Source: Pseudogulbenkiania subflava DSM 22618 (GTDB lineage Bacteria > Pseudomonadota > Gammaproteobacteria > Burkholderiales > Chromobacteriaceae). Taken from it: 64,000 bases of DNA. Positions 8,426 through 16,571 of this stretch are shown here, piece after piece (position 1 is the first letter of the stretch; the number at the start of each line of letters is the position of its first letter). The notes below the pieces were generated by a model, which saw nothing but the letters and a program-made list of their open reading frames with translations, did not search any database and was not told the origin of the DNA. Both the position numbers and the translations under genes were made by a program. Location of the stretch: the NCBI RefSeq assembly GCF_900177275.1, contig NZ_FXAG01000007.1:62001-126000 (forward strand), given 5' to 3'.

Positions 8426-9766
8426 ATGCAGACCAAACACAAAGTCGTGCTGCTTACCATCCTGCCTTTGCTGCTGGCGATGCTGGCGCTGGGCGGCTTG
8501 CTGGTGCACCGCAGCCAGCGCCTGACCGAGCAGCAGACCCAGCTCATCGAAGAGACCCTGCTCGCCTCCAAGCAGGCCGAACTGCAGCATTACACCCAGC
8601 TCGCGATGACGGCGATCGGGCCGCTCTACGCCTCCGGCCGCAACGACGCCGCCACCCAGGAGCAGGCCAAGGCCATCCTGCGCGGCATCAGCTACGGCGA
8701 GGACGGCTATTTCTTCGTCTACGATCTTTCCGGTAACAACCTGGTGCATCCGCGCAAGCCGGGCCTGGTCGGCAAGAACCTGTGGGACCTCACCGACCCG
8801 CACGGCCGCCACGTGATCCGTTCGCTGCTGGCCGCGGCGACCAGCGGCACGGGGTTTCAGCGCTACGACTGGGAGAAGCCGTCGTCGCACCAGATGACCG
8901 AGAAGCTGGGCTACGTGGTGCTGCTGGAACGCTGGGGCTGGGTGCTGGGCACCGGGGTGTATATCGACGATATCGAACGCACCACGGCGCAGATGCGCAG
9001 CCGCTCTTCGGCCAACGTGCGCGACACCCTGTGGGGCATCGCCGCCGTGGCCGGGGCGGCGGTGCTGCTGGTGTTCGCCGGCGGGGTGGTGCTCAACGTC
9101 AGCGAGCACCGTGTCGCCGACGCCAAGCTCAAGGCGCTGACGCAGCGGCTGGTGAATTCGCAGGAGCAGGAGCGCGCGCGCGTGTCGCGCGAGCTGCACG
9201 ACGGCATCAGCCAGCTTTTGGTGTCGGTCAAGTTCCAGTTCGAGCTGGCGCAGCACAAGCTGGAAGCCGGCGAGCCGGCCCTGGCCGAAGTGGAGAAGGG
9301 GTTGGGCGGGCTGGGCGACGCGCTCAGCGAGGTGCGGCGCATCTCGCACGATCTGCGGCCGTCGGTGCTCGACATGCTCGGGTTGTCGGCAGCGCTGGGG
9401 CAGCTCTCCGCAGAATTCGAGCGTCGCAGCGGCATCCGCGTGGCGTTCGACAACAGCCTGGACGATACCTGCCTCGACGACCGTCAGGCGGTGGCGCTGT
9501 TCCGCATCGCCCAGGAGGCGTTTACCAATATCGAGCGCCACGCCCGCGCTCGCAACGTGACGCTGACCCTGTCCCGCGAGCGGTACGGCGTGCGCATGGC
9601 GGTGCGGGACGACGGCTGCGGTTTCGATGTCGCCAATGTCGACCGCTCCCAGACCCGCGGCATCGGTCTGCGCAATATCCGCGAGCGCGCCGAGCACCTG
9701 GGCGGCAGCTGCCTGCTCGGTTCGCGTCCGGGAGAAACCGAGCTGGAAGTGCGGCTGCCGGTCTGA
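8426..9766 (+). CDS. Membrane sensor histidine kinase with a Cache domain (NarL-partner type)
   Basis: The 446-residue protein starts with a membrane segment (VVLLTILPLLLAMLALGGLL, residues about 6-26) and a periplasmic single-Cache domain (GEDGYFFVYDLSGNNLVHP, GKNLWDL, GWVLGTGVYIDDIE). A second membrane segment lies near residue 205, followed by a HisKA_3 dimerisation domain with ERARVSRELHDGISQLL (phosphorylated His) and an HATPase domain with NIERHARA and DDGCGF. The start at ATG 8426 places the membrane segment at the N terminus; no strong ribosome site is visible, and an upstream ATG at 8363 is possible. It partners with the response regulator 144 bp downstream. Cache sensors of this kind bind small carboxylates, fitting pyruvate sensing next to cstA (inferred). 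Confidence 0.88.
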   Translation: MQTKHKVVLLTILPLLLAMLALGGLLVHRSQRLTEQQTQLIEETLLASKQAELQHYTQLAMTAIGPLYASGRNDAATQEQAKAILRGISYGEDGYFFVYDLSGNNLVHPRKPGLVGKNLWDLTDPHGRHVIRSLLAAATSGTGFQRYDWEKPSSHQMTEKLGYVVLLERWGWVLGTGVYIDDIERTTAQMRSRSSANVRDTLWGIAAVAGAAVLLVFAGGVVLNVSEHRVADAKLKALTQRLVNSQEQERARVSRELHDGISQLLVSVKFQFELAQHKLEAGEPALAEVEKGLGGLGDALSEVRRISHDLRPSVLDMLGLSAALGQLSAEFERRSGIRVAFDNSLDDTCLDDRQAVALFRIAQEAFTNIERHARARNVTLTLSRERYGVRMAVRDDGCGFDVANVDRSQTRGIGLRNIRERAEHLGGSCLLGSRPGETELEVRLPV

Positions 9767-9910
9767 GCAGACGCCCGTCACCGCACGCCGACGGTCCCGG
9801 CGTCACGCGGGCGCCTGCGGCGTGCAACGAAAACGGGAGTTGCCGTGAGCGCCATCGCCTAGGCAAGATGGCGGCTTGTCCGGCCTCGCCGCCCCCTGCT
9901 GGAGTCTGAA

Positions 9911-10558
9911 ATGAGTCTGCAACAACCGAATGCCGCGTCCCGCATCCGCCTCGTGCTGGTGGACGACCATCCCCTGGTGCGCGACGGGCTGCGTGCTCGC
10001 CTGAGCAGCGTTCCTCGTCTGGATGTGGTGGGGGAGGCCGGCAGCGGCCGCGAGGCGCTGGAGCTGGCCGACACCCTGCGCCCGGACATCATGCTGGTCG
10101 ACATCGGCATGCGCGACATGAACGGCATCCAGCTCACCGCCGCGCTGCGCGAGCGCCATCCCGGCGTGGTGGTGGTGATCCTCAGCATGTACGACAACGC
10201 CGAATACGTTTCCAGCGCGGTGCGCGCCGGCGCGCGCGGCTACGTGCTCAAGGACGCGCCGTCTCAGGAGATCATCGCCGCCATCGAGGCCGCGGTGGCG
10301 GGCGGCAGCTATTACAGCCACGCCGTGACGCACGCCCTGATCGAGCCGGCACCGCAGCCGGACCCACTCACCGAGCGCGAGCGCGAGGTGCTGTTGTTGC
10401 TCGCCGCCGGGCACAGCAACAAGATGGTGGCGGCGAGCCTGGAGATCAGCGTGCGCACCGTCGAGGCGCACCGCTTGAACCTGCGCCGCAAGCTGGGGGC
10501 GGAGAATGTCGCGGCGCTGGTGAAGTATGCGATGGAGCGCGGCTGGATCAAGGGGTAA
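9911..10558 (+). CDS. Response regulator, NarL/FixJ (LuxR HTH) family
   Basis: 215 residues: a receiver domain with acidic pocket VDDHP, phospho-acceptor Asp in DIMLVDIGMRDMNG (near residue 62) and the conserved Lys in YVLKDAP, then a C-terminal LuxR-type helix-turn-helix (LTEREREVLLLLAAGHSNK, then MVAASLEISVRTVEAH). It follows the Cache kinase in the same direction and both diverge from cstA, so it probably activates cstA-ybdD when its ligand is present. The start at ATG 9911 has a GGAG site upstream. Confidence 0.92.
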   Translation: MSLQQPNAASRIRLVLVDDHPLVRDGLRARLSSVPRLDVVGEAGSGREALELADTLRPDIMLVDIGMRDMNGIQLTAALRERHPGVVVVILSMYDNAEYVSSAVRAGARGYVLKDAPSQEIIAAIEAAVAGGSYYSHAVTHALIEPAPQPDPLTEREREVLLLLAAGHSNKMVAASLEISVRTVEAHRLNLRRKLGAENVAALVKYAMERGWIKG

Positions 10559-10862
10559 ATCTCTCCCCATCGGGTGGCTGCGCCTTGGCACCCTGAGTGC
10601 ACGCAGTGATTCGCTCGGGGACACGGAATCCTCACGGACTCTATGTCCATTCCGGTTCCTGTGCGCTGGCGGCACTCAAGCTGCTTTGGCCCGCTCGCCG
10701 GGAGGAATGCGCTTTCCAGGAGCGGGATGTGGGATGGGAGAAGCGCAGGACTTAGGATGGGGGGGCGCGCAGAGCAACCCATCATGATCAGGGGTGGGCG
10801 GAGCCCCTCGTCCTGCTTCGATGGCTCCCGCGGATTCCCACTTGCTCGTTCGGTGCCGGCCC
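10559..10862. repeat. Intergenic region containing a degenerate copy of the dispersed repeat
   Basis: About 304 bases lie between the response regulator and the convergent ABC-F gene. The part near 10600-10705 carries the same core as the copies at 12.8, 14.1, 35.1 and 61.4 kb (GCACGCAGTGATTCGCTC, then GAATCCTCA, TCCATTCCGGTTCCTG). Clear terminal inverted repeats are not visible, so this copy looks decayed. The remaining sequence shows no gene. Confidence 0.55.
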
Positions 10863-12770
10863 TTACGCCAGGTTGGCCGTAATCCCTTCCAGCTCGTCCT
10901 GCAGCAGCAGCCATTCTTCTTCGACCTCGGCCAGCCGCGCCGACACCTCGCCCTGGCGCTTGATACTGGCGGCGAGCTTGGCCTTGTTGCTGTCCTGGTA
11001 GGCTTCTTCTGAGGCAAGGAAGCCGTCCAGTTCGGCCTTCTCGCCGGAGAGCTTTTCCAGCTCCTTTTCCAGCTTGCCGAGCTTGGTGAGCAAAGGCTTC
11101 TTCAGTGCCGACAGGCGCTGGCGCTCTTCGGCTTCCTGGCGCTTCTGTTCCTTGCGGTTGACGGTCTGGGCGTCGCCAGCAGACGGTTTGGCGCCTTCGG
11201 CCAACTGCTCGAGGCGCCACTGGCGGTAGTCTTCGAGGTCGCCGTCGAACGGCCGTACCGTGCCGTCGGCGACCAGCCAGAACAGGTCGGTGGTCGATTC
11301 CAGCAGGGCGCGGTCGTGCGAGACCACCACCAGCGCGCCGGGAAAGTCCTGCAGCGCCAGCGTCAGGGCGTGGCGCATCTCCAGGTCGAGGTGGTTGGTC
11401 GGTTCGTCGAGCAGCAGCAGGTTGGGCTTTTCCCATACGATCAGCGCCAGCGCCAGACGCGCCTTCTCGCCGCCGGACATCGGCCCGACCGGGCTGGTGG
11501 CGGCGTCACCACGGAAGTTGAAGCCGCCGAGGAAGGTGCGCAGATCCTGCTCGCGTGCCTGCGGCGCCAGCCGCGCCAGGTGCTGCAGCGGCGTGTCGTC
11601 CATGCGCAGCGTTTCCAGTTGGTGCTGGGCGAAGTAGCCGATCTTCAGCATCTGCGCCCCGATCACTTCGCCTTCCAGCGCCTTCAACTCGCCGGCCAAC
11701 AGTTTGACCAGGGTCGATTTGCCGGCGCCGTTGACGCCTAGCAGGCCGATGCGGCTGCCGGCTTCCACCGACAGCGACACGCGCTGCAGGATCGGCGTGC
11801 TGCCGTAACCGATGGCGACCTTGTCGAGCCGCAGCAGCGGGTTGGGCAGGGAGGCCGGCGCGGCGAAGGTGAAGTCGAACGGCGAGTCGACGTGCGCCGG
11901 GGCGATGCGTTCCAGCTTCTCCAGCGCCTTGACCCGGCTCTGCGCCTGGCGCGCCTTGGTGGCCTTGGCCTTGAAGCGGTTGATGAACGATTCGAGGTGG
12001 GCGATCTGGCGTTGCTGCTTGTCGAACTCCGACTGCTGGCGCGCCAGCTTCTCGGCGCGCATGGTCTCGAACTGGCTGTAGTTGCCGGTGTAGAGCGTCA
12101 GCGTCTGGTTGGCCACTTCGACGATCTGGCCGCACACCGCGTCGAGGAAGTCGCGGTCGTGCGAGATCACCAGCAGCGTGCCGGGGTAGGCCTTGAGCCA
12201 GTCCTCCAGCCACAGCACGGTCTCCAGGTCGAGGTGGTTGGTCGGTTCGTCGAGCAGCAACAGGTCGGAGCGGCACATCAGCGCCTGCGCCAGGTTGAGG
12301 CGCATGCGCCAGCCGCCGGAGAAACTCGCCACTTCGCGCTCTTGGGCTTCCGGGGCAAAACCGAGGCCGGTCAGCAGCTTGGCAGCGCGCGCCGGGGCGG
12401 CGTAGCCGTCGATGTGGTCGAGCTCGCCGTGCAGATGGCCGATGGCGCTGCCGTCGTTGGCGTGTTCTGCTTCGGCCAGCTTGCGCTGCAGCTGGCGCAG
12501 TTCGGCGTCGCCGTCGAGCACGTAGTCGAGCGCCGAGCAGGTGAGCGCCGGGGTTTCCTGCGCCACGTGGGCGATGGTCCAGTGCGCCGGCACCGAGGCC
12601 TCGCCGCTGTCGGCGTGCAACTGGCCCATCAAGAGGGCGAACAGGCTGGATTTGCCGGCGCCGTTGGCGCCGACCACACCGGCCTTGTAGCCGGGGTTGA
12701 GGGTGATGCTGGCGTTGGTGAGCAGTTCTTTCAGCCCGCGGCGCAGGCTGAGGTTTTGCAGTTGGATCAT
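10863..12770 (-). CDS. ABC-F family ATPase, YheS-like
   Basis: This 635-residue protein has two ABC ATPase domains and no membrane segment. Domain 1: Walker A GANGAGKSSLF (residue about 35), signature FSGGWRMRLNLAQAL, Walker B LLLLDEPTNHLD. The interdomain linker is rich in charged residues (FINRFKAKATKARQAQSRVK). Domain 2: GVNGAGKSTLVKLL, MSGGEKARLALALI, LLLLDEPTNHLD. A C-terminal coiled coil (about residues 540-630) is typical of the Uup/YheS branch. ABC-F proteins bind the ribosomal E site and relieve translational stalls. An AGGAAA ribosome site supports the start. The uptake-like 11-mer lies at 11195-11205. Confidence 0.88.
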   Translation of the reverse strand: MIQLQNLSLRRGLKELLTNASITLNPGYKAGVVGANGAGKSSLFALLMGQLHADSGEASVPAHWTIAHVAQETPALTCSALDYVLDGDAELRQLQRKLAEAEHANDGSAIGHLHGELDHIDGYAAPARAAKLLTGLGFAPEAQEREVASFSGGWRMRLNLAQALMCRSDLLLLDEPTNHLDLETVLWLEDWLKAYPGTLLVISHDRDFLDAVCGQIVEVANQTLTLYTGNYSQFETMRAEKLARQQSEFDKQQRQIAHLESFINRFKAKATKARQAQSRVKALEKLERIAPAHVDSPFDFTFAAPASLPNPLLRLDKVAIGYGSTPILQRVSLSVEAGSRIGLLGVNGAGKSTLVKLLAGELKALEGEVIGAQMLKIGYFAQHQLETLRMDDTPLQHLARLAPQAREQDLRTFLGGFNFRGDAATSPVGPMSGGEKARLALALIVWEKPNLLLLDEPTNHLDLEMRHALTLALQDFPGALVVVSHDRALLESTTDLFWLVADGTVRPFDGDLEDYRQWRLEQLAEGAKPSAGDAQTVNRKEQKRQEAEERQRLSALKKPLLTKLGKLEKELEKLSGEKAELDGFLASEEAYQDSNKAKLAASIKRQGEVSARLAEVEEEWLLLQDELEGITANLA

Positions 12771-12803
12771 GGAGTTTCCTGCGCCGCTGACGGCGCGGTT
12801 TAA

Positions 12804-13037
12804 GAGCCTGTCTCATTAGGCGGCTATGCCTTCGCATCTTGAGTGCCAGCGGTACTGCGTGCGAATTGATCGCTGAGCAAATCCCTGCGTGCCAATCTTC
12901 GATTGGCTCAGCGATGAATTTGCACGCAGTAATTCGCTCAGCGATCAGGAATCCTCATGTACTCCGTGTACATTCCGGTTCCTGCGCTCCGGTGGAACTC
13001 AACCCGCTTTGGTTCGCTTGCCGACTGAAACAGGCTC
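12804..13037. mobile_element. MITE-like repeat, copy B (234 bp)
   Basis: The ends are inverted repeats: GAGCCTGTCTCATTAGGC on the left and the complement of GCCGACTGAAACAGGCTC on the right. The flanks are TAA (12801-12803) and TGA (13038-13040), which fit a TNA target. Inside are nested inverted repeats (GATCGCTGAGC/GCTCAGCGAT) and the core shared with the other copies (GAATCCTCATGTACTCCGTG, then TACATTCCGGTTCCTGCGCT). It has no coding capacity. It fills the gap between the ABC-F gene and tsaD. Confidence 0.7.
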
Positions 13038-13086
13038 TGAATCATCGCTGAGTCTCTATTTCATGGCCGATGCATACGCTTGGCCG

Positions 13087-14112
13087 TCAAGCGGCGGGCA
13101 GGCTGCCCAAATCCCACCTCGGCTTGACGCTGTAGCCGCCAGCTGGCTGGGCGTACTTCAGGCGCATGGCGCCGGCGTAGGCGATCATCGCGCCGTTGTC
13201 GGTGCACAGCGCCAGGGGCGGGTAGAACACCTCGAAGCGCCCCTTGGCCGCCAGCGCGTCGAGTGCGGCGCGCAGCTGCTTGTTGGCGCCAACGCCGCCC
13301 GCCACCACCAGCCGCGCCATATCGGCCTGCTTCAGCGCCTTGAGCGACTTGCCGACCAGAACATCGACGATGGCGTCCTGGAAGGCGCGGCAGATGTCGT
13401 TGCGGGTCTGGGCGTCGATCGGACCGTGTTCAGCCTCCTGATGCCGCACCAGTGTCAGCACGGCGGTCTTCAGGCCGGAAAAGCTCATATCTAGATCGTC
13501 CGACTTCAGCATCGGGCGCGGCAGCGTGAAGCGCGCCGGATCGCCGCTTTCGGCCAGCCTGGAGAGCGTCGGGCCGCCGGGGTAGTCGAGCCCGAGCAGC
13601 TTGGCGGTCTTGTCGAAGGCCTCGCCGGCGGCATCGTCCAGCGTCTCGCCGAGAATCTCGTAATCGCCCACGCCGCGCACCGCCATCAACTGGGTGTGGC
13701 CGCCGGAGACCAGCAGCGCGACGAAGGGGAAGGCCGGCTTCGGCTCGGCCAAGAGCGGCGAGAGCAGGTGGCCCTCGAGGTGGTGCACTCCGACCACCGG
13801 GATACCGAGCCCGAAGGCCAGCGCATTGGCGATGCTGGCGCCCACCAGGAGCGCGCCGCCCAGGCCCGGGCCCTGGGTGTAGGCAATGGCATCCACATCC
13901 TGCAGCGTCTTGCCGGCCTCGGCGAGGCAGGATTCGGTCAGCGGGATGGCGCGGCGGATGTGGTCGCGGCTCGCCAGTTCCGGCACCACGCCGCCGTATT
14001 CGGCGTGCATCGCCATCTGCGTGTGCAGCTGATGGGCCAACAGGCCCTGTTCGGTGTCGTACAGTGCGACCCCGGTTTCGTCGCAGGACGATTCAATACC
14101 TAGTACCAGCAT
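13087..14112 (-). CDS. tsaD: tRNA N6-threonylcarbamoyladenosine synthase subunit TsaD
   Basis: This 341-residue ASKHA-fold protein begins [19 protein letters not shown], has the metal-binding HxxxH as [10 protein letters not shown], and shows [23 protein letters not shown] and [12 protein letters not shown], all TsaD hallmarks, at the usual family length. TsaD transfers the threonylcarbamoyl group made by TsaC/TsaB onto A37 of tRNAs that read ANN codons; it is essential in most bacteria. It is a single gene on the minus strand, flanked on both sides by dispersed repeats. Confidence 0.97.
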   Translation of the reverse strand: MLVLGIESSCDETGVALYDTEQGLLAHQLHTQMAMHAEYGGVVPELASRDHIRRAIPLTESCLAEAGKTLQDVDAIAYTQGPGLGGALLVGASIANALAFGLGIPVVGVHHLEGHLLSPLLAEPKPAFPFVALLVSGGHTQLMAVRGVGDYEILGETLDDAAGEAFDKTAKLLGLDYPGGPTLSRLAESGDPARFTLPRPMLKSDDLDMSFSGLKTAVLTLVRHQEAEHGPIDAQTRNDICRAFQDAIVDVLVGKSLKALKQADMARLVVAGGVGANKQLRAALDALAAKGRFEVFYPPLALCTDNGAMIAYAGAMRLKYAQPAGGYSVKPRWDLGSLPAA

Positions 14113-14125
14113 GATGAAAGTTTTA

Positions 14126-14267
14126 AAACCTGTTCACGATCTTGCTGCGCGCCCCTGATCGGGGCTCATGTGCTGCTCGAAATCCTCATGTACTGCGTGT
14201 ACATTCCGGTTTCTGTGCTGCTCTTCACTCCGCTGAGGGCCGCTCGCGACAGATCGTGAACAGGTTC
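14126..14267. mobile_element. MITE-like repeat, copy C (about 140 bp)
   Basis: The terminal inverted repeats are perfect over 16 bp: AACCTGTTCACGATCT at 14127-14142 and its complement at 14251-14266. Between them lies the shared core (AAATCCTCATGTACTGCG, TGTACATTCCGGTTTCTG). There is no open reading frame. It sits just upstream of tsaD, in its promoter region. Confidence 0.75.
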
Positions 14268-14361
14268 CCAGCAGGAAAATCTTTCCATTTTACCGGCGAA
14301 TCTTTGTGAGCCCAAATCGGCGATGGTAGTCTTGCAGGCTTGATTGACCAGGAGAACAACA

Positions 14362-14781
14362 ATGCAGGCCAAACTGAGATGGATCGACGGGGTGTGTTTC
14401 ATGGGTGAGACCGGCAGCGGCCACGCCGTGGTGATGGACGGCGCCCCTGAGGGCGGTGGCCGCAACCTCGGCCCGCGCCCGATGGAGCTGCTGCTGCTCG
14501 GCACCGCCGGCTGCACCAGCTACGACGTGCTGAGCATCCTGAAAAAATCGCGCCAGGACGTGCACGACTGCTGGGTCGACATTGACGCCGACCGCGCCGA
14601 CACCGACCCCAAGGTGTTCACCCGCATCCATTTCCACTTCGTCGTGGTCGGCCGCGAACTGAAGCCCGATACCGTCGAGCGCGCCATCAAGCTGTCCGCC
14701 GAAAAGTACTGCTCGGCCTCGATCATGCTGGGCAAGACTGCCGATATCACTCACGACTTCGAGCTGCGCGAGCCCGCCTGA
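14362..14781 (+). CDS. OsmC family protein, YhfA-like
   Basis: 139 residues. The sequence MQAKLRWIDGVCFMGETGSG, PRPMELLLLGTAGCTSYDVL and ASIMLGKTADITHDFEL matches the YhfA branch of the OsmC/Ohr family. The cysteine in GCTSYD corresponds to one peroxidatic position; the second, in KYCSAS near residue 116, is also present, so peroxide reduction is possible but not shown for this branch. ATG 14362 has a GGAG ribosome site; the terminator at 14820 follows. It is probably a single gene, unconnected to the flagellar operon. Confidence 0.88.
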   Translation: MQAKLRWIDGVCFMGETGSGHAVVMDGAPEGGGRNLGPRPMELLLLGTAGCTSYDVLSILKKSRQDVHDCWVDIDADRADTDPKVFTRIHFHFVVVGRELKPDTVERAIKLSAEKYCSASIMLGKTADITHDFELREPA

Positions 14782-14790
14782 GCCAGCGGC

Positions 14791-14801
14791 CTTCGGCCAA
14801 C
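14791..14801 (+). repeat. Uptake-like 11-mer CTTCGGCCAAC within a small hairpin
   Basis: The 11-mer lies in the loop of a GCCAGCG/CGCTGGC hairpin just behind the OsmC gene. It is one of 15 exact copies in the window (listed under findings). Confidence 0.6.
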
Positions 14802-14819
14802 GCTGGCCGCATGTCACGG

Positions 14820-14844
14820 CGCCACCTTGAGGGTGGCGTTTTTC
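14820..14844 (+). terminator. Rho-independent terminator after the OsmC gene
   Basis: Stem CGCCACC/GGTGGCG with a TTGA-type loop followed by TTTTT. It ends the OsmC transcript before the flagellar promoter. Confidence 0.85.
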
Positions 14845-14957
14845 ATTCCTGCCGCCCGGGCGGCAATAGTTGCCGCCTTGCCGTACCGACCAGGTTGCCG
14901 CTCCTTCTTCCTCCGGGCGAAATCCCGTCATTTCAAGCCCTTGCCTCTAGTGATCGT

Positions 14958-14974
14958 GTTGGCATGAAAAATGC
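14958..14974 (+). promoter_or_regulatory. Sigma54 promoter for flgB operon
   Basis: GTTGGCATGAAAAATGC has the -24 GG (14961-14962) and -12 GC (14973-14974) exactly 10 bp apart, as sigma54 requires, and lies 28 bp before flgB. Class III-type control by an FlrC-like activator is usual for polar-flagellum rod/hook operons. Confidence 0.8.
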
Positions 14975-15001
14975 TTTTGGGGTGTTATTCAGGAGAAGGT
15001 C

Positions 15002-15412
15002 ATGCTCGACAAGATTGCCCACTATTTCGATTTCCAGCAGCAGGCGCTCAATCTGCGCGCCAAGCGCGCCGAGGTGATCGCCAGCAACATCGCCAACGCC
15101 GATACGCCGAACTACAAGGCGGTGGACCTCGATTTCGCGTCGGCGCTGCACTCGGCGCAAGGCAAGCAATCGGGCCTGGCCCTGACCGTCACCGACCCGG
15201 CGCACATCGCCTCGTCGTCTGGCTCGGGCGACGCCGGCGCTCCCGAGCTCAAGTACCGCAGCGCCGTGCAGCGCAGCCTGGACGGCAACACCGTGGACAT
15301 GGACGTCGAGCGCGCGGCCTTCACCGACAACGCCATGCAATACCAGTCCACGCTGACCTTTCTCAATCGCCGCATTTCCAGCCTGAACGAAGCCATCAAG
15401 GGAGGTCAGTAA
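15002..15412 (+). CDS. flgB: Flagellar proximal rod protein FlgB
   Basis: This 136-residue protein has the N-terminal rod motif LRAKRAEVIASNIANADTPN common to axial proteins and the FlgB ending (AMQYQSTLTFLNRRISSLNE). FlgB sits at the base of the rod next to FliE and is exported through the flagellar type III apparatus without a cleaved signal. It is first in the operon, with an AGGAGAAGG ribosome site. flgC starts 2 bp after its stop, suggesting coupled translation. Confidence 0.97.
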   Translation: MLDKIAHYFDFQQQALNLRAKRAEVIASNIANADTPNYKAVDLDFASALHSAQGKQSGLALTVTDPAHIASSSGSGDAGAPELKYRSAVQRSLDGNTVDMDVERAAFTDNAMQYQSTLTFLNRRISSLNEAIKGGQ

Positions 15413-15414
15413 GC

Positions 15415-15825
15415 ATGTCGCTGAGCAACGTCTTCACCATCGCCGGTTCGGCGCTGACCGCACAGTCGATGCGCCTCAACGTGGTCGCGAGCAACATCGC
15501 CAACGCCGAAAGCGCCACCAGCTCGACCGGCCAGCCCTACCAGGGGCGGCACGTGGTGTTCACCGCCATCCCGGTGTCGGCCACTCAGCCGCAGGTGGCC
15601 GGCGTGCGCGTGACCTCGGTGGTGGAAGACACCACCCCGCCGCGCCTCAAGTACGACCCGGGCAATCCGTTGGCCGACCAGCGCGGCTACGTCAACCTGC
15701 CCAACGTCAACCCGGTGGAGGAAATGGCCGACATGATTTCCGCTGCGCGCTCCTACCAGACCAACGTTGAACTGATGAATACCGCCAAGAACCTGCTGCA
15801 GAAGACCCTGCAGCTGGGGCAATAA
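15415..15825 (+). CDS. flgC: Flagellar proximal rod protein FlgC
   Basis: 136 residues from ATG 15415 (ribosome site GGAGG). It has the rod N terminus (MRLNVVASNIANAESATSST) and the C-terminal FlgBC/FlgG-type heptads ending YQTNVELMNTAKNLLQKTL. The segment NVNPVEEMADMISAARSYQT is the FlgC signature. It polymerises with FlgB and FlgF into the proximal rod. It is tightly packed between flgB and flgD. Confidence 0.97.
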   Translation: MSLSNVFTIAGSALTAQSMRLNVVASNIANAESATSSTGQPYQGRHVVFTAIPVSATQPQVAGVRVTSVVEDTTPPRLKYDPGNPLADQRGYVNLPNVNPVEEMADMISAARSYQTNVELMNTAKNLLQKTLQLGQ

Positions 15826-15842
15826 GCCTGGAGGGCTGAGAC

Positions 15843-16535
15843 ATGACCGTGACTTCCACGACCAATAACCCCTACTCCGTTTTGAATACCGGCAGCAGCA
15901 CCTCGTCGTCCTCTGTCTCGGCGTCCTCGGCGGAAGGTATCCAGAACCGCTTCCTGACGCTCTTGACCACCCAGCTCAAGTCGCAGGACCCGATGAACCC
16001 GATGGAAAACAACGAGATCACCTCGCAGATGGCGCAGATCAGCCAGGTGACCGGGCTCGAGAACCTCAGCAAATCGATCAACTCGCTGCTGCAGAGCCAG
16101 TATGGCACCCAGTCGCTGCTGGCGGCTTCGCTGGTCGGCAAGAGTGCGATGATCGACGGCAATACTCTCACCCTGGGGCAAGGAGGCACGGCGCAGGGCG
16201 GTGTGATTCTCGATGGCTCGGCGCAGAACCTGGCGATCACCGTGAAGAACGCGAACGGCGAGGTGATCGATACCTTCACCATGAACAACGTCAAGTCGGG
16301 CCTGACCACCTTCAACTGGGACGGCACCGACAAGGACGGCAACGCGGTCGCCGCCGGGGTGTACACCTTCAGCGTCGCCGCCACCAACGAGAGCAATGGC
16401 AAGACCACGTCGGTAACGGCCGAGCCGCTCTCCAACCAGCACGTCGACGCCGTGGTGTGGGACAAGGGCAGCCCCTACATCGTGACGCCGCAAGGCGGCC
16501 GCGTGGCCATCGCCAACATCGTTCAAGTGTCTTGA
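15843..16535 (+). CDS. flgD: Flagellar hook capping protein FlgD
   Basis: 230 residues. The N-terminal hook-cap region contains FLTLLTTQLKSQDPMNPMEN (about residue 42), the core FlgD signature, followed by the FlgD Ig-like/tudor domain ending in FNWDGTDKDGNAVAAGVYTF. FlgD caps the growing hook and helps FlgE assemble. A GGAGG ribosome site precedes it, 17 bp after flgC. Confidence 0.96.
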   Translation: MTVTSTTNNPYSVLNTGSSTSSSSVSASSAEGIQNRFLTLLTTQLKSQDPMNPMENNEITSQMAQISQVTGLENLSKSINSLLQSQYGTQSLLAASLVGKSAMIDGNTLTLGQGGTAQGGVILDGSAQNLAITVKNANGEVIDTFTMNNVKSGLTTFNWDGTDKDGNAVAAGVYTFSVAATNESNGKTTSVTAEPLSNQHVDAVVWDKGSPYIVTPQGGRVAIANIVQVS

Positions 16536-16571
16536 TGCTGCAGTACTGAAAGCGTCCGGGGAGAGTAAGAA

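Noticed and set aside
12804-13037. Copy B and similar repeats as a CRISPR array
   Set aside because: The repeats are dispersed and palindromic with no regular spacers and no cas genes nearby.
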